A stretch of DNA of 10,875 nucleotides from an uncultured Bacteroidales bacterium (GTDB taxonomy: Bacteria > Bacteroidota > Bacteroidia > Bacteroidales > Paludibacteraceae). The stretch lies in NCBI GenBank assembly GCA_937911235.1, contig CALDPN010000189.1, positions 1 to 10,875 of the forward strand, read 5' to 3'. Within the stretch, counting starts at the first letter, position 1; every line of letters starts with the position of its first letter. Shown in pieces: positions 1 to 6,857 of the stretch. Both the position numbers and the translations under genes were made by a program. The notes beneath the pieces are model-generated. The model made no database searches and was not told the DNA's origin. It saw only the letters and a list, made by a program, of their open reading frames with translations.

Positions 1-74
1 TATGCAGACTCACCTTTTTGCTGAAAGGCAGGAGTTTTAACAAATAAATAATCTAAAGTTTCTTTATAATTCAC
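1..74 (-). CDS. folC: Folylpolyglutamate synthase / dihydrofolate synthase, N-terminal fragment
   Basis: Only the first 24 codons lie in the window; the gene continues past position 1. The visible protein begins (V/M)NYKETLDYLFVKTPAFQQ and continues KGESAY. This resembles the N-terminus of Bacteroidales FolC proteins, which start with M-N-Y-x-E-T-L-D-Y-L-F and a Q-x-x-G-x-x-A-Y segment. FolC is a cytoplasmic ATP-dependent ligase that adds glutamate to dihydropteroate and folates. The start is assigned to GTG at 74-72: an in-frame TGA lies two codons upstream (80-78), and GTG falls where the family has its initiator Met. No catalytic motif is visible because the P-loop lies further downstream, so the call rests on the N-terminal pattern alone. 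The gene diverges from the PhoH-like gene at 193. Confidence 0.75.
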   Translation of the reverse strand, partial: MNYKETLDYLFVKTPAFQQKGESA

Positions 75-127
75 GACTCAACTTTTTTTATGAGTTTTTT
101 TACTCATTGTTAATATCTTTTCGTATG

Positions 128-135
128 CAAAATTA
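128..135 (-). promoter_or_regulatory. Candidate Bacteroidota -7 element for folC
   Basis: On the minus strand the sequence reads TAATTTTG, an exact match to the Bacteroidota -7 consensus TAnnTTTG. It would place the transcript start near 121 and give a leader of about 47 bases before the folC GTG. No TTG is found 19-21 bases upstream, so only half of the promoter is supported. Confidence 0.4.
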
Positions 136-136
136 C

Positions 137-150
137 AAAAGAATTCTTTT
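137..150. repeat. 14-bp perfect palindrome in the folC/phoH divergent region
   Basis: AAAAGAATTCTTTT is its own reverse complement. It lies directly upstream of the folC -7 box and 43 bases before the phoH start codon, where an operator for either divergent gene could sit. The whole region is very AT-rich, so chance occurrence is quite possible. Confidence 0.3.
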
Positions 151-192
151 TTTTATTAAATTTACAATATTAAAATCCTAAAATTTACTACT

Positions 193-1515
193 ATGAGTGC
201 TAAAAAGAACTTCATCTTGGATACAAACGTAATTCTACACGATTACAAGTGTATTTATAACTTTCAGGAAAACGATATTTACATTCCTATTGTTGTGCTA
301 GAAGAGTTAGATAAATTTAAAAAAGGGAATGAAGAAATAAATTACAACGCAAGACAATTTACCAGAGAGCTAGACGAAATTAGCGACAACGACTTCTTCG
401 AAAAAGGAGCTGAAATTGGTGAAGGACTTGGCAAACTGTTTATTGTAGTAAATCGCGAGCCATCTGAGGCGCTTAAGGCTGCATTTATGGAAAACACTCC
501 AGACCACAGAATACTTGCCATTACAGAAAGTATTCAAAATGCAGACCCTGCAACCAAAACTATATTGGTTACAAAGGATATTAACCTTAGAATGAAGGCT
601 CGTTCTGTGGGTATCCTTGCAGAAGATTATTTCAACGATAAAATCACAAACAAAGATATTTTCGACCGCGAACAAGAAACATACGATGGCATCGACAGCG
701 CGATTATCGACAAAATGTATGCTACTTCGGCTGTGGGAATAAGCGAATTTGCTTTTAAAGACGATATTGTTCCAAACGAATATTTCATCTTAAAAAGTGA
801 AAGAAATAGTGTGATGGCGCGCTACGATAGCGACCTTGAATGTGCCACTCGTGTAAACAAAGAGCGTGCATACGGCATTGAGGCACGCAACGCAGAGCAA
901 GCTTTTGCACTAAATGCACTGCTAAACGACGATATAAAACTTGTTTGTATTACAGGTAAGGCAGGTACTGGTAAAACCCTGCTTGCACTTGCTGCGGCAC
1001 TTGAAAAATGCCATACCTACAAACAAATTTTGCTTGCTCGCCCTATTGTGGCACTTGCAAATAAAGACCTTGGTTATCTTCCTGGCACTGAAAAAGACAA
1101 GATTGCACCTTATATGATGCCATTGTTTGACAACCTAAATGTGATTAAACACCAATTTGGTGCAAACTCTCGCGAGCTGACTGCAATTTCTGAAATGCAA
1201 CAATCTGGTCAGCTTGTAATTGAGGCTCTTGCATACATTCGTGGTCGTAGCCTTTCAGACGCATATATCATTGTGGACGAAGCACAAAACCTTACTCCTC
1301 ACGAAATAAAAACAATTATTACTCGTGCAGGTGAAAACACAAAAGTGGTATTCACTGGCGACGTGCAACAAATAGACCAACCATACCTAGATATGCTTTC
1401 AAATGGTTTGGTTTATACCATTGATAAAATGAAAGGTCAAAACATTTTTGCTCACGTAAACCTAATTAAAGGCGAAAGAAGTTATTTATCAGAGCTAGCA
1501 AGTAATTTACTATAG
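193..1515 (+). CDS. PIN domain-containing PhoH-family ATPase
   Basis: A 440-residue protein with an N-terminal PIN nuclease-like domain (about 6-150) followed by a PhoH-type P-loop ATPase domain (about 230-440). In the PIN part the acidic metal-binding set is present: D10 in FILDTN, E38 in VLEELD, D104 in PDHRIL and D129 in TKDINL. The ATPase part has Walker A GKAGTGKT (255-262), Walker B YIIVDEAQN (358-366), the PhoH-type FTGDVQQID (387-395) and a C-terminal ERSYLSELA segment. This PIN-PhoH fusion is widespread; related proteins (PhoH2 type) have been linked to RNA unwinding and cleavage, but no substrate can be inferred here. Length and motifs are complete. The ATG at 193 directly precedes the PIN strand and follows an AT-rich leader without Shine-Dalgarno. 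A weak TATCTTTT at 114-121 is the nearest -7-like sequence. This is the only rightward gene in the window. Confidence 0.93.
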   Translation: MSAKKNFILDTNVILHDYKCIYNFQENDIYIPIVVLEELDKFKKGNEEINYNARQFTRELDEISDNDFFEKGAEIGEGLGKLFIVVNREPSEALKAAFMENTPDHRILAITESIQNADPATKTILVTKDINLRMKARSVGILAEDYFNDKITNKDIFDREQETYDGIDSAIIDKMYATSAVGISEFAFKDDIVPNEYFILKSERNSVMARYDSDLECATRVNKERAYGIEARNAEQAFALNALLNDDIKLVCITGKAGTGKTLLALAAALEKCHTYKQILLARPIVALANKDLGYLPGTEKDKIAPYMMPLFDNLNVIKHQFGANSRELTAISEMQQSGQLVIEALAYIRGRSLSDAYIIVDEAQNLTPHEIKTIITRAGENTKVVFTGDVQQIDQPYLDMLSNGLVYTIDKMKGQNIFAHVNLIKGERSYLSELASNLL

Positions 1516-1539
1516 ATTTGTGAATATTTAAATATGTAG

Positions 1540-1559
1540 GGACACTGCGTGCAGTGTCC
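1540..1559 (+). repeat. Perfect 9-bp inverted repeat after phoH, possible REP-like element
   Basis: GGACACTGC and GCAGTGTCC are exact reverse complements separated by two bases. The repeat begins 25 bases after the phoH stop and is preceded by TGTAGG. There is no T-tract behind it, so it is not itself a terminator. The TGTAGGG-plus-palindrome form resembles short palindromic intergenic repeats found in many bacterial genomes; whether it recurs in this genome cannot be seen here. Confidence 0.55.
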
Positions 1560-1566
1560 GTAAACT

Positions 1567-1595
1567 AGCACCCCGTACAGGGGTGCTTTTGTTTT
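1567..1595 (+). terminator. Intrinsic terminator of the PhoH-like gene
   Basis: The stem AGCACCCC (1567-1574) pairs perfectly with GGGGTGCT (1580-1587) around a five-base loop, and is followed by TTTGTTTT. This is a canonical rho-independent terminator reading rightward, 52 bases after the phoH stop. It lacks a T-tract on the other strand, so it would not efficiently stop leftward transcription from the convergent gene at 1653-2447. Confidence 0.85.
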
Positions 1596-1611
1596 AGATT
1601 TCCAAAATCTA
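1595..1611. repeat. Small hairpin between the convergent phoH and LPD3-like genes
   Basis: TAGATTT (1595-1601) and AAATCTA (1605-1611) are exact reverse complements with a three-base CCA loop. The hairpin is AT-rich and no T-tract follows on either strand. It may contribute to 3'-end structure of the convergent transcripts, but there is little else to support a function. Confidence 0.35.
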
Positions 1612-1652
1612 GAAGAAAATGTAGTGTTATTTGCGGTGAATTTTTCTAGAAT

Positions 1653-2447
1653 TTAGAACCTTCTGAAAATTGCGTCCCAACCATCGCTTTTTTTAGATTC
1701 TTCGAGCAGAAATTTGCCTTTATCGTATGATTTTTCAACATTTTGTAATATCTTTGCAACTGAAAGTAGGTCTGTTTCATATGAGTCGGCTACTTTTACG
1801 TCGAGAATAGAGCTGTTTGATGATAAGTCGAGCAGCTCTATTTTTATTACTTCAAATGAGTATGGTTTATTTTGATAATTTGTTTGCTTATATTCAATTA
1901 TAGTTAATTTTACTCTATATAATGAAGATTCAAACATTATTGCTCCAAAAAATCTATGTATCAATCTTTTATCGTTTATTGGATTTATTAATGTTCTTTC
2001 ATCTTTTATCTTAGAATAATCTGCATGTATTTCTGCTTCTATACTTAGATCAATAATATTTGGTAGTTTTTTTAGAGCGGATAAGTGAACTAATAAATTA
2101 TGACTCTTATTAGTTGCTTTGTAACTTAAGTATTTCTTTATGGTACTTTTACTGATTTTATATTGGAACTGGTCTAGTTTTCCAATGTGGGAGGTATATG
2201 TGCCAACAAGATTCTGTTCTGCCCATTCCTTTGCTTCGCCTAATGGGTCGCTACTGTTAAAATCGTGTGGTTCTACTTGTAGTATCTCTACGTAACTGTC
2301 GTTTAGATATGGCATTACAATGCCTTTGGTCTCTTCGGCAAGTTTTTGGATGCGGTCAAATTCTTTTTGTGGATTTCTAGAGTAGTAACTTACGAATGGT
2401 TCGTTTAGTAATGATGTGTTTAGTTCTTTTGAATTGTAATTTTTCAT
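1653..2447 (-). CDS. Hypothetical protein with an LPD3-like domain
   Basis: A 264-residue protein without signal peptide or membrane segments. Residues about 75-215 resemble large polyvalent protein-associated domain 3 (LPD3), a domain of phage and conjugative-element polyvalent proteins. The visible pattern is A-x-x-W-A-x-x-N-x-x-G-x-Y, then YKISKSTIKKYL, then LLVHLSALKKLPNII, an IHRFFGA segment, and the strand pair YRVKLTIIEYK and YSFEVIKIELLD. This resemblance is recalled from family knowledge and has not been searched; the N-terminal 70 residues and C-terminal 50 residues are unassigned. Homologues in mobile elements are often fused to large toxin or DNA-processing proteins, but here the domain stands almost alone. 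The gene has its own -7 box and a hairpin-bearing leader, faces the phoH terminator, and looks more AT-rich than its neighbours, which could reflect transfer. I cannot assign a biochemical activity. Start: ATG at 2447, no competing upstream start seen. Confidence 0.6.
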   Translation of the reverse strand: MKNYNSKELNTSLLNEPFVSYYSRNPQKEFDRIQKLAEETKGIVMPYLNDSYVEILQVEPHDFNSSDPLGEAKEWAEQNLVGTYTSHIGKLDQFQYKISKSTIKKYLSYKATNKSHNLLVHLSALKKLPNIIDLSIEAEIHADYSKIKDERTLINPINDKRLIHRFFGAIMFESSLYRVKLTIIEYKQTNYQNKPYSFEVIKIELLDLSSNSSILDVKVADSYETDLLSVAKILQNVEKSYDKGKFLLEESKKSDGWDAIFRRF

Positions 2448-2480
2448 GTTGAAAAAGATTAATAATATGTTTATATTTCT

Positions 2481-2502
2481 CAGAGTAGTCGGGGATACTC
2501 TG
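2481..2502 (-). promoter_or_regulatory. Hairpin in the leader of the LPD3-like gene
   Basis: CAGAGTA (2481-2487) and TACTCTG (2496-2502) are exact reverse complements around an eight-base GC-rich loop. On the minus strand the hairpin lies between the -7 box at 2521-2528 and the start codon at 2447, so it would be part of the 5' untranslated region. On the plus strand it is followed by GTTTTTGTTTT, so it could instead act as a terminator for rightward transcription, although no rightward gene needs one here. Confidence 0.45.
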
Positions 2503-2520
2503 GTTTTTGTTTTCTATTTA

Positions 2521-2528
2521 CAAAGGTA
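2521..2528 (-). promoter_or_regulatory. Bacteroidota -7 element for the LPD3-like gene
   Basis: The minus strand reads TACCTTTG, matching TAnnTTTG exactly. The predicted start of transcription near 2514 gives a leader of about 67 bases. The -33 position reads GTTAAC, only a partial match to TTG. The element indicates transcription independent of the upstream permease gene. Confidence 0.5.
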
Positions 2529-2547
2529 CCTACACATTTTGCTGTTA

Positions 2548-2564
2548 ACTCCTCACTCCTAACT
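2548..2564. repeat. Short imperfect tandem repeat, about 2.4 units of 7 bp
   Basis: The plus strand reads ACTCCTC ACTCCTA ACT, an imperfect heptamer repeat just past the permease stop codon. Too short to be classified; listed because it is the only tandem repeat seen between genes. Confidence 0.3.
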
Positions 2565-2569
2565 ATGTA

Positions 2570-3817
2570 TCACTCAAACTTAATCGATTTCGCTGGGGAG
2601 ATTTTGGCGATGAGATATGAAGGGATTACGAGAATGCAAAGAATTGCAACCCCCACGCCAATGTTTAGTGCGATTGCCTGCCATGGAATAAGCTCCACAG
2701 GCGCATAATCTACGAAGTAAACTTCAGGGTCTAGTTTTACAACCTTGAGATATTTTTGTATGAAGTACATACCAAGACCTATCACATTACCCCAAAGCAT
2801 TGCTTTGCCAATAAGGAAAGAGGCTTGATATAAGAAGATTTTTCTTATTGTCCAATTGTTTGCCCCAAGCACTTTAAGTGTGCCTATGAGTGTGGTTTTC
2901 TCCAAAATAATAATCAAAAGACCAGAAATCATAGTAAAACTCGCCACAGAGAACATTAAAATAAGGATAATTACCATGTTTAGATCTAAAAGACTTAGCC
3001 AACCAAAAATTTGTGGTTGCAGTTCATATATACTTCTGGTGTAGTATGGATTGTAATTTCCAGTGAAATTTCTGGCAGTTGCAAGGTAGATATTGTATGA
3101 AATATCTGACAAATTATCCAAGTTGTTTACAAATACTTCAATGCTTGTGGCTGTGTGGCCGTCCCAATTGTTTAGCATTCTAATATGTTGAATATCAGAT
3201 ACAATAAATAATTTGTCGAAGTCGGCAAGTCCTGTGCTGTAGATGCCAGTAATAGTAAATTGGCGCAGTCTTACTTGGTCTTGAATAAAGTAGCAGATAA
3301 ACTTGTCGCCCACGCTTAGTTTCAGCGCGTCAGCTTGTTTTTTAGAGATTAAAACCTCGTTTGAAGCAGTGCTATCATTATAAACTGGAAGTTCTCCTTC
3401 TTTTAAGTACTCTTTAAAAAAGTCCCAATTGTAATGTGCATCCACACCCTTAAGCACAATGCCCTGAAAATCTGTTTTAGTTTTGATAATAGCAGGTTTG
3501 GTGGCAGTAATTTGAGTGTAACTCACATTTGGCACAGCCTTAATGGCACTTATAAGTGTGTCTGAAAATGAAATAGGAGGTAGGTCGTATGTTCTGTTGT
3601 TTGTAAGGCTGGTAATTTGAATATGAGAACCAAATCCCATTACCTTTCTGCCCACTTCGTTTTTAAATCCTACCACTATGGCTAGTGAAAGAATCATTAC
3701 AGCAAGCCCCAAGGCTATGCCGCCAAGAGCAATGCGCACAGCAGGTTTAGATACCTTTTTCTTGTTGTTTTCTTTAGAAAAATGTATTCTTCTTGCTATA
3801 AAGAGTGGGAGATTCAT
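2570..3817 (-). CDS. FtsX-like ABC transporter permease (LolC/LolE-type topology)
   Basis: A 415-residue inner-membrane protein. One helix (about 26-50) follows a basic N-terminus and is succeeded by a large extracytoplasmic domain (about 55-270) of the MacB periplasmic core type. Three further helices lie at about 278-306, 330-353 and 379-404. The cytoplasmic segment EKTTLIGTLKVLGANN (306-321), followed by IRKIFL, is the coupling-helix signature of the FtsX superfamily, and the ending SPAKSIKFE is typical of LolC/E-like permeases. LolC/E extract lipoproteins from the inner membrane together with a LolD ATPase. No ATPase is encoded nearby, so the partner must be elsewhere and the lipoprotein-release role is inferred. 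The start codon overlaps the stop of the upstream aminotransferase by one base (TAATG), a coupling arrangement that also fixes the start. Confidence 0.88.
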   Translation of the reverse strand: MNLPLFIARRIHFSKENNKKKVSKPAVRIALGGIALGLAVMILSLAIVVGFKNEVGRKVMGFGSHIQITSLTNNRTYDLPPISFSDTLISAIKAVPNVSYTQITATKPAIIKTKTDFQGIVLKGVDAHYNWDFFKEYLKEGELPVYNDSTASNEVLISKKQADALKLSVGDKFICYFIQDQVRLRQFTITGIYSTGLADFDKLFIVSDIQHIRMLNNWDGHTATSIEVFVNNLDNLSDISYNIYLATARNFTGNYNPYYTRSIYELQPQIFGWLSLLDLNMVIILILMFSVASFTMISGLLIIILEKTTLIGTLKVLGANNWTIRKIFLYQASFLIGKAMLWGNVIGLGMYFIQKYLKVVKLDPEVYFVDYAPVELIPWQAIALNIGVGVAILCILVIPSYLIAKISPAKSIKFE

Positions 3818-5016
3818 TATTTCGTACGACCAGGATATACTTCTAGTGCTTTTTTCAAGATGAATAAGGCTTTTTCTAAGTCTTCTTTCTTAAGAACGTA
3901 TGCCAAACGCACCTCATTTGAACCCACATTTTTCATAGTATAGAAACCAGAAGCAGGAGCCATCATAACGGTTTGTTTTTCATATTCAAACTCACTTAAA
4001 AGCCAAGCACAGAATTTATCTGAGTCGTCGATAGGAAGTCTTGCCACAGTATAGAATGCGCCCATTGGTATAGCTGAATATACTCCTGGTATCTTATTTA
4101 AGCCTTCGATAAGGAAGTTTCTACGTTCTAGATACTCGTTGTACATTTCTTGCATATATTCTGCTGGAGTATCGATAGAAGCCTCTGCAATTACCTGACC
4201 CACAAGTGGAGGACTAAGTCTTGCTTGGCAGAATTTCATAACACTTTCCTTAACAGATTGGTTTTTACAAACCAAAGCACCAATTCTAATACCACATTCG
4301 CTGTAGCGTTTAGAAACAGAGTCGAATAGCACCACATTTTCTTCAATGCCATCTAGGTGGAATGCAGAAACGTATGGAGCATCTGTATAACAGAATTCGC
4401 GATAAACCTCGTCAGAGAAAAGGTAAAGGTCATATTTCTTTACCAAATCGCGAATTTGATTCATTTCTTCTTTTGTGTAAAGGTATCCAGTAGGGTTGTT
4501 TGGGTTACAAATTAAGATACCTTTTGTGCGAGGAGTGATTTGTTCTTCAAATTTTTCAATGCTAGGAAGAGCAAAACCATCTTCAATAGTAGATAAAACA
4601 GGTTTAATAATTGCTCCACAGCTTATAGCAAAAGCGGTATAGTTTGCGTAAGCAGGTTCTGGAACAATAATTTCGTCACCTGGGTCTAAGCAAGCCATAA
4701 ATGCAAAGTTTACAGCTTCTGAACCACCAGTAGTAACAATAATATCCTTGTAATCTACGTTTATGTTAAATCTATGATAGTATTCAGCAAGTTTCACACG
4801 TAGTGATTTATAACCATCACTAGGGCTATATTCAAGAATACTTCTATCTATGTTTTTGATGGCCTCTAACGCCACTTTAGGTGTTTTAAGGTCTGGTTGA
4901 CCAATGTTTAAATGGTAAACCTTAACACCACGTTCTTTAGCTCTGTCTGCTAATGGAACGAGTTTTCTAATAGGCGATTGCGGCATTATCCAGCTGCGTT
5001 TAGAGGTCTGTGGCAT
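3817..5016 (-). CDS. PLP-dependent class I/II aminotransferase
   Basis: A 399-residue cytoplasmic fold-type I aminotransferase, full length for the family. Visible landmarks are TTGGSEA (95-101, cofactor phosphate loop), NPNNPTG (171-177), SDEVYREF (201-208) with the PLP-contacting Asp and Tyr, SVSKRYS (233-239) with the Schiff-base lysine K236, and NEVRLAYVL (367-375) with the substrate-carboxylate Arg R370. The overall type is aspartate-aminotransferase-like. However, the text after the lysine reads SECGIRIG rather than the MTGWRIG commonly seen in AspC/AspB enzymes, so the amino-acid substrate is left open. The ATG at 5016 is preferred over the Met at residue 11, because the intervening SKRSWIMP segment is usual at the N-terminus of Bacteroidota homologues. 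A -7 box lies 32 bases upstream, and the permease follows with a one-base overlap. Confidence 0.9.
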   Translation of the reverse strand: MPQTSKRSWIMPQSPIRKLVPLADRAKERGVKVYHLNIGQPDLKTPKVALEAIKNIDRSILEYSPSDGYKSLRVKLAEYYHRFNINVDYKDIIVTTGGSEAVNFAFMACLDPGDEIIVPEPAYANYTAFAISCGAIIKPVLSTIEDGFALPSIEKFEEQITPRTKGILICNPNNPTGYLYTKEEMNQIRDLVKKYDLYLFSDEVYREFCYTDAPYVSAFHLDGIEENVVLFDSVSKRYSECGIRIGALVCKNQSVKESVMKFCQARLSPPLVGQVIAEASIDTPAEYMQEMYNEYLERRNFLIEGLNKIPGVYSAIPMGAFYTVARLPIDDSDKFCAWLLSEFEYEKQTVMMAPASGFYTMKNVGSNEVRLAYVLKKEDLEKALFILKKALEVYPGRTK

Positions 5017-5047
5017 AGTAATTTAATCTTTAATATAAACGTAGATA

Positions 5048-5055
5048 CAAAGATA
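5048..5055 (-). promoter_or_regulatory. Bacteroidota -7 element for the aminotransferase-permease pair
   Basis: The minus strand reads TATCTTTG, an exact TAnnTTTG match lying between the SulP stop and the aminotransferase ATG. Predicted start of transcription is near 5041, with a leader of about 25 bases. The -33 region falls on the SulP stop codon and has no TTG. No terminator separates SulP from this gene, so read-through is also possible. Confidence 0.5.
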
Positions 5056-5071
5056 ATTATTTTATGCTTAT

Positions 5072-6787
5072 TTAAACTAAACTTTCAGCTTTTTTTAATG
5101 CCTCGTTGATATTAGAACAAATAAATTCTTCTTTTAATACCTTGTTGAAGCCAGCTTTATGTAAAGTTTTACGTACGTTTACGTTTACACCAGAAAGAAC
5201 TATTTGGATACCTTCTTTAGCAGATTGTTCACAAAGAGCCTCTAGGTTGTGAATACCAGTTGAGTCGATAAATGGCACTTTACGCATACGAATGATACGC
5301 ACTTTAGCAGTTTCGCCGATAGATTTCATCACGTCGTCAAACTTGTTTGCGATACCAAAGAAGTATGGACCATCAATTTCATACACTTCTGTACCTTCTG
5401 GAATGCTAAGTTTATCTTCGTGAAGCTCAAGGTCTGTTTCGTCTGTAGGGTCGATTTCGTGTCTGAATACCTTGATAGAAACAGATTCGCTAGTACGTTT
5501 TAGGAATAAGATAATAGCTAGAACTAAACCAACTTCAATGGCAATAGTTAAGTCAAATACCACTGTAAGAACAAATGTGGTCATAAGTACTGCGAAGTCT
5601 GATTTTGGGTTTTTAGCTAGCGCAACAAATGTTTTCCAACCACTCATGTTGTAAGAAACCATAATAAGCACAGCTGCAAGACAAGGCATTGGGATAAGAC
5701 CTACAAGGCTACCTAATAATAAAAGAACAAGAAGTAGAACTACTGCGTGAATGATACCAGCGATAGGGCTACGACCACCATTGTTGATGTTGGTCATGGT
5801 ACGAGCAATAGCACCAGTAGCAGGAATACCACCAAAGAATGGCACTACAATGTTTGCTACACCTTGACCAATAAGTTCCATATTTGAGTCGTGTTTACCA
5901 CCGATAACACCATCTGCCACCATAGCAGAAAGAAGAGATTCGATAGCACCAAGTATAGCAATAGTAAATGCAGCAGGGAATAAAGATTGAACTATACCTA
6001 AAATAGTTTCGCCTTCTGCAAGTTCAAGTTTTGGCATAGATGGCATTGGCATACCTTCTGGAAGAGTATATAAGTCGCCAATAGTAGCAATATTTTTTGC
6101 ACCTTCCCAAATATTAAATTCTTTAAGAGCCCAAACCCCTAGTGTTGCCACAATAATGGCAATAAGCGAACCTGGCACTTTACTAGATACTTTAGGTGAG
6201 AATATAATAATTAAAAGGCTTATAAGACCAACTGCAAATGACCCCCAATCCACTTTATCCACATTTTGGAAGTAGTACCACCATTTGTGAAGGAAGTCTG
6301 CAGGGATGTTTGTAAGTCCTAAGCCAAACATATCGTTCATTTGTGTAGAGAAGATAGTAAGAGCTATACCTCCAGTGAAACCAACGATAACAGGATAAGG
6401 AACGAACTTAATTACATTACCCAATTTTAATACGCCCATTAACACAAGCATAATACCCGCCATAATGGTGGCAATGCTCAGACCAATAAGGCCATGTTGT
6501 TGGATAATACCATAAATAATTACAATAAATGCACCAGTAGGTCCACCTATTTGTACTTTAGTACCACCTAAGAAAGAGATAATAAAACCTGCAATAATAG
6601 CAGTTACTAAACCTTCTGTAGGTCCCACACCAGAAGCAATACCAAATGCAATAGCAAGTGGAATAGCCACAATACCCACAATGATACCAGCCATAGTGTC
6701 GGTGGTAAGTTGTTGAGCATTATATCCCTTTAAACAACGAAATAGGAAAGGGATAGGAAAACTAAATTTTTTAGAAATTTTGCCCAT
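5072..6787 (-). CDS. SulP/SLC26-family inorganic anion transporter with C-terminal STAS domain
   Basis: A 571-residue multi-span membrane protein. The transport domain covers about residues 25-430 and includes the SulP N-terminal pattern AIPLAIAFGIASGVGP (41-56), QIGGPTGAF (79-87), and the acidic residue E283 in AILGAIESLLSA at the substrate/proton site of the family. A FGGIPATGAIART segment follows at 318-330. A cytoplasmic STAS domain spans about 466-565 with FIDSTGIHNL (506-515), where S509 matches the serine phosphorylated in anti-sigma-antagonist STAS proteins. Substrates in the family include sulfate, bicarbonate and dicarboxylates; none can be chosen here, and no sulfate-assimilation or carbonic anhydrase gene is adjacent. 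The start is ATG 6787 rather than the in-frame TTG at 6829, because that TTG lies inside the promoter -7 box and the transcript should begin downstream of it. Confidence 0.92.
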   Translation of the reverse strand: MGKISKKFSFPIPFLFRCLKGYNAQQLTTDTMAGIIVGIVAIPLAIAFGIASGVGPTEGLVTAIIAGFIISFLGGTKVQIGGPTGAFIVIIYGIIQQHGLIGLSIATIMAGIMLVLMGVLKLGNVIKFVPYPVIVGFTGGIALTIFSTQMNDMFGLGLTNIPADFLHKWWYYFQNVDKVDWGSFAVGLISLLIIIFSPKVSSKVPGSLIAIIVATLGVWALKEFNIWEGAKNIATIGDLYTLPEGMPMPSMPKLELAEGETILGIVQSLFPAAFTIAILGAIESLLSAMVADGVIGGKHDSNMELIGQGVANIVVPFFGGIPATGAIARTMTNINNGGRSPIAGIIHAVVLLLVLLLLGSLVGLIPMPCLAAVLIMVSYNMSGWKTFVALAKNPKSDFAVLMTTFVLTVVFDLTIAIEVGLVLAIILFLKRTSESVSIKVFRHEIDPTDETDLELHEDKLSIPEGTEVYEIDGPYFFGIANKFDDVMKSIGETAKVRIIRMRKVPFIDSTGIHNLEALCEQSAKEGIQIVLSGVNVNVRKTLHKAGFNKVLKEEFICSNINEALKKAESLV

Positions 6788-6792
6788 AAAAA

Positions 6793-6808
6793 TATGTTTT
6801 AAAACATA
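6793..6808 (-). promoter_or_regulatory. 16-bp perfect palindrome in the SulP leader, candidate operator
   Basis: TATGTTTTAAAACATA is a perfect palindrome. It sits five bases upstream of the SulP ATG and roughly 12-27 bases downstream of the predicted transcript start. The position suits a repressor operator. With no loop bases it would form only a poor RNA hairpin. Its AT-richness leaves room for coincidence. Confidence 0.4.
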
Positions 6809-6826
6809 GTTCTTAAAAATAGAGCG

Positions 6827-6857
6827 CAAAATTAATAATTAATTAGCATATAGCAAA
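6827..6857 (-). promoter_or_regulatory. Bacteroidota vegetative promoter of the SulP gene
   Basis: On the minus strand TTTG (-33; 6857-6854) is followed after exactly 19 bases by TAATTTTG (-7; 6834-6827). This matches the Bacteroidota promoter form TTTG-N19-21-TAnnTTTG and is the best promoter in the window. Transcription would begin near 6820. The TTTG is part of the T-tract of the serA terminator. Confidence 0.72.

Noticed and set aside
78..107. A nine-codon leftward frame MSKKTHKKS just ahead of folC, possible leader peptide.
   Set aside because: Lysine-rich composition follows directly from the A-rich strand, and nothing indicates translation; there is no attenuator-like codon run relevant to folate.
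114..121. TATCTTTT as a -7 box for the PhoH-like gene.
   Set aside because: The last base does not fit TAnnTTTG and no TTG lies at the proper distance upstream, so no phoH promoter is called.
370..675. A 101-codon leftward open frame inside the PhoH-like gene.
   Set aside because: It is antisense to the well-supported PIN-coding frame, is cysteine- and phenylalanine-rich without domain features, and has no promoter.
1595..1655. A terminator for the leftward LPD3-like gene.
   Set aside because: The small hairpin at 1595-1611 has no T-tract in the leftward direction, and the phoH terminator stem also lacks one on that strand.
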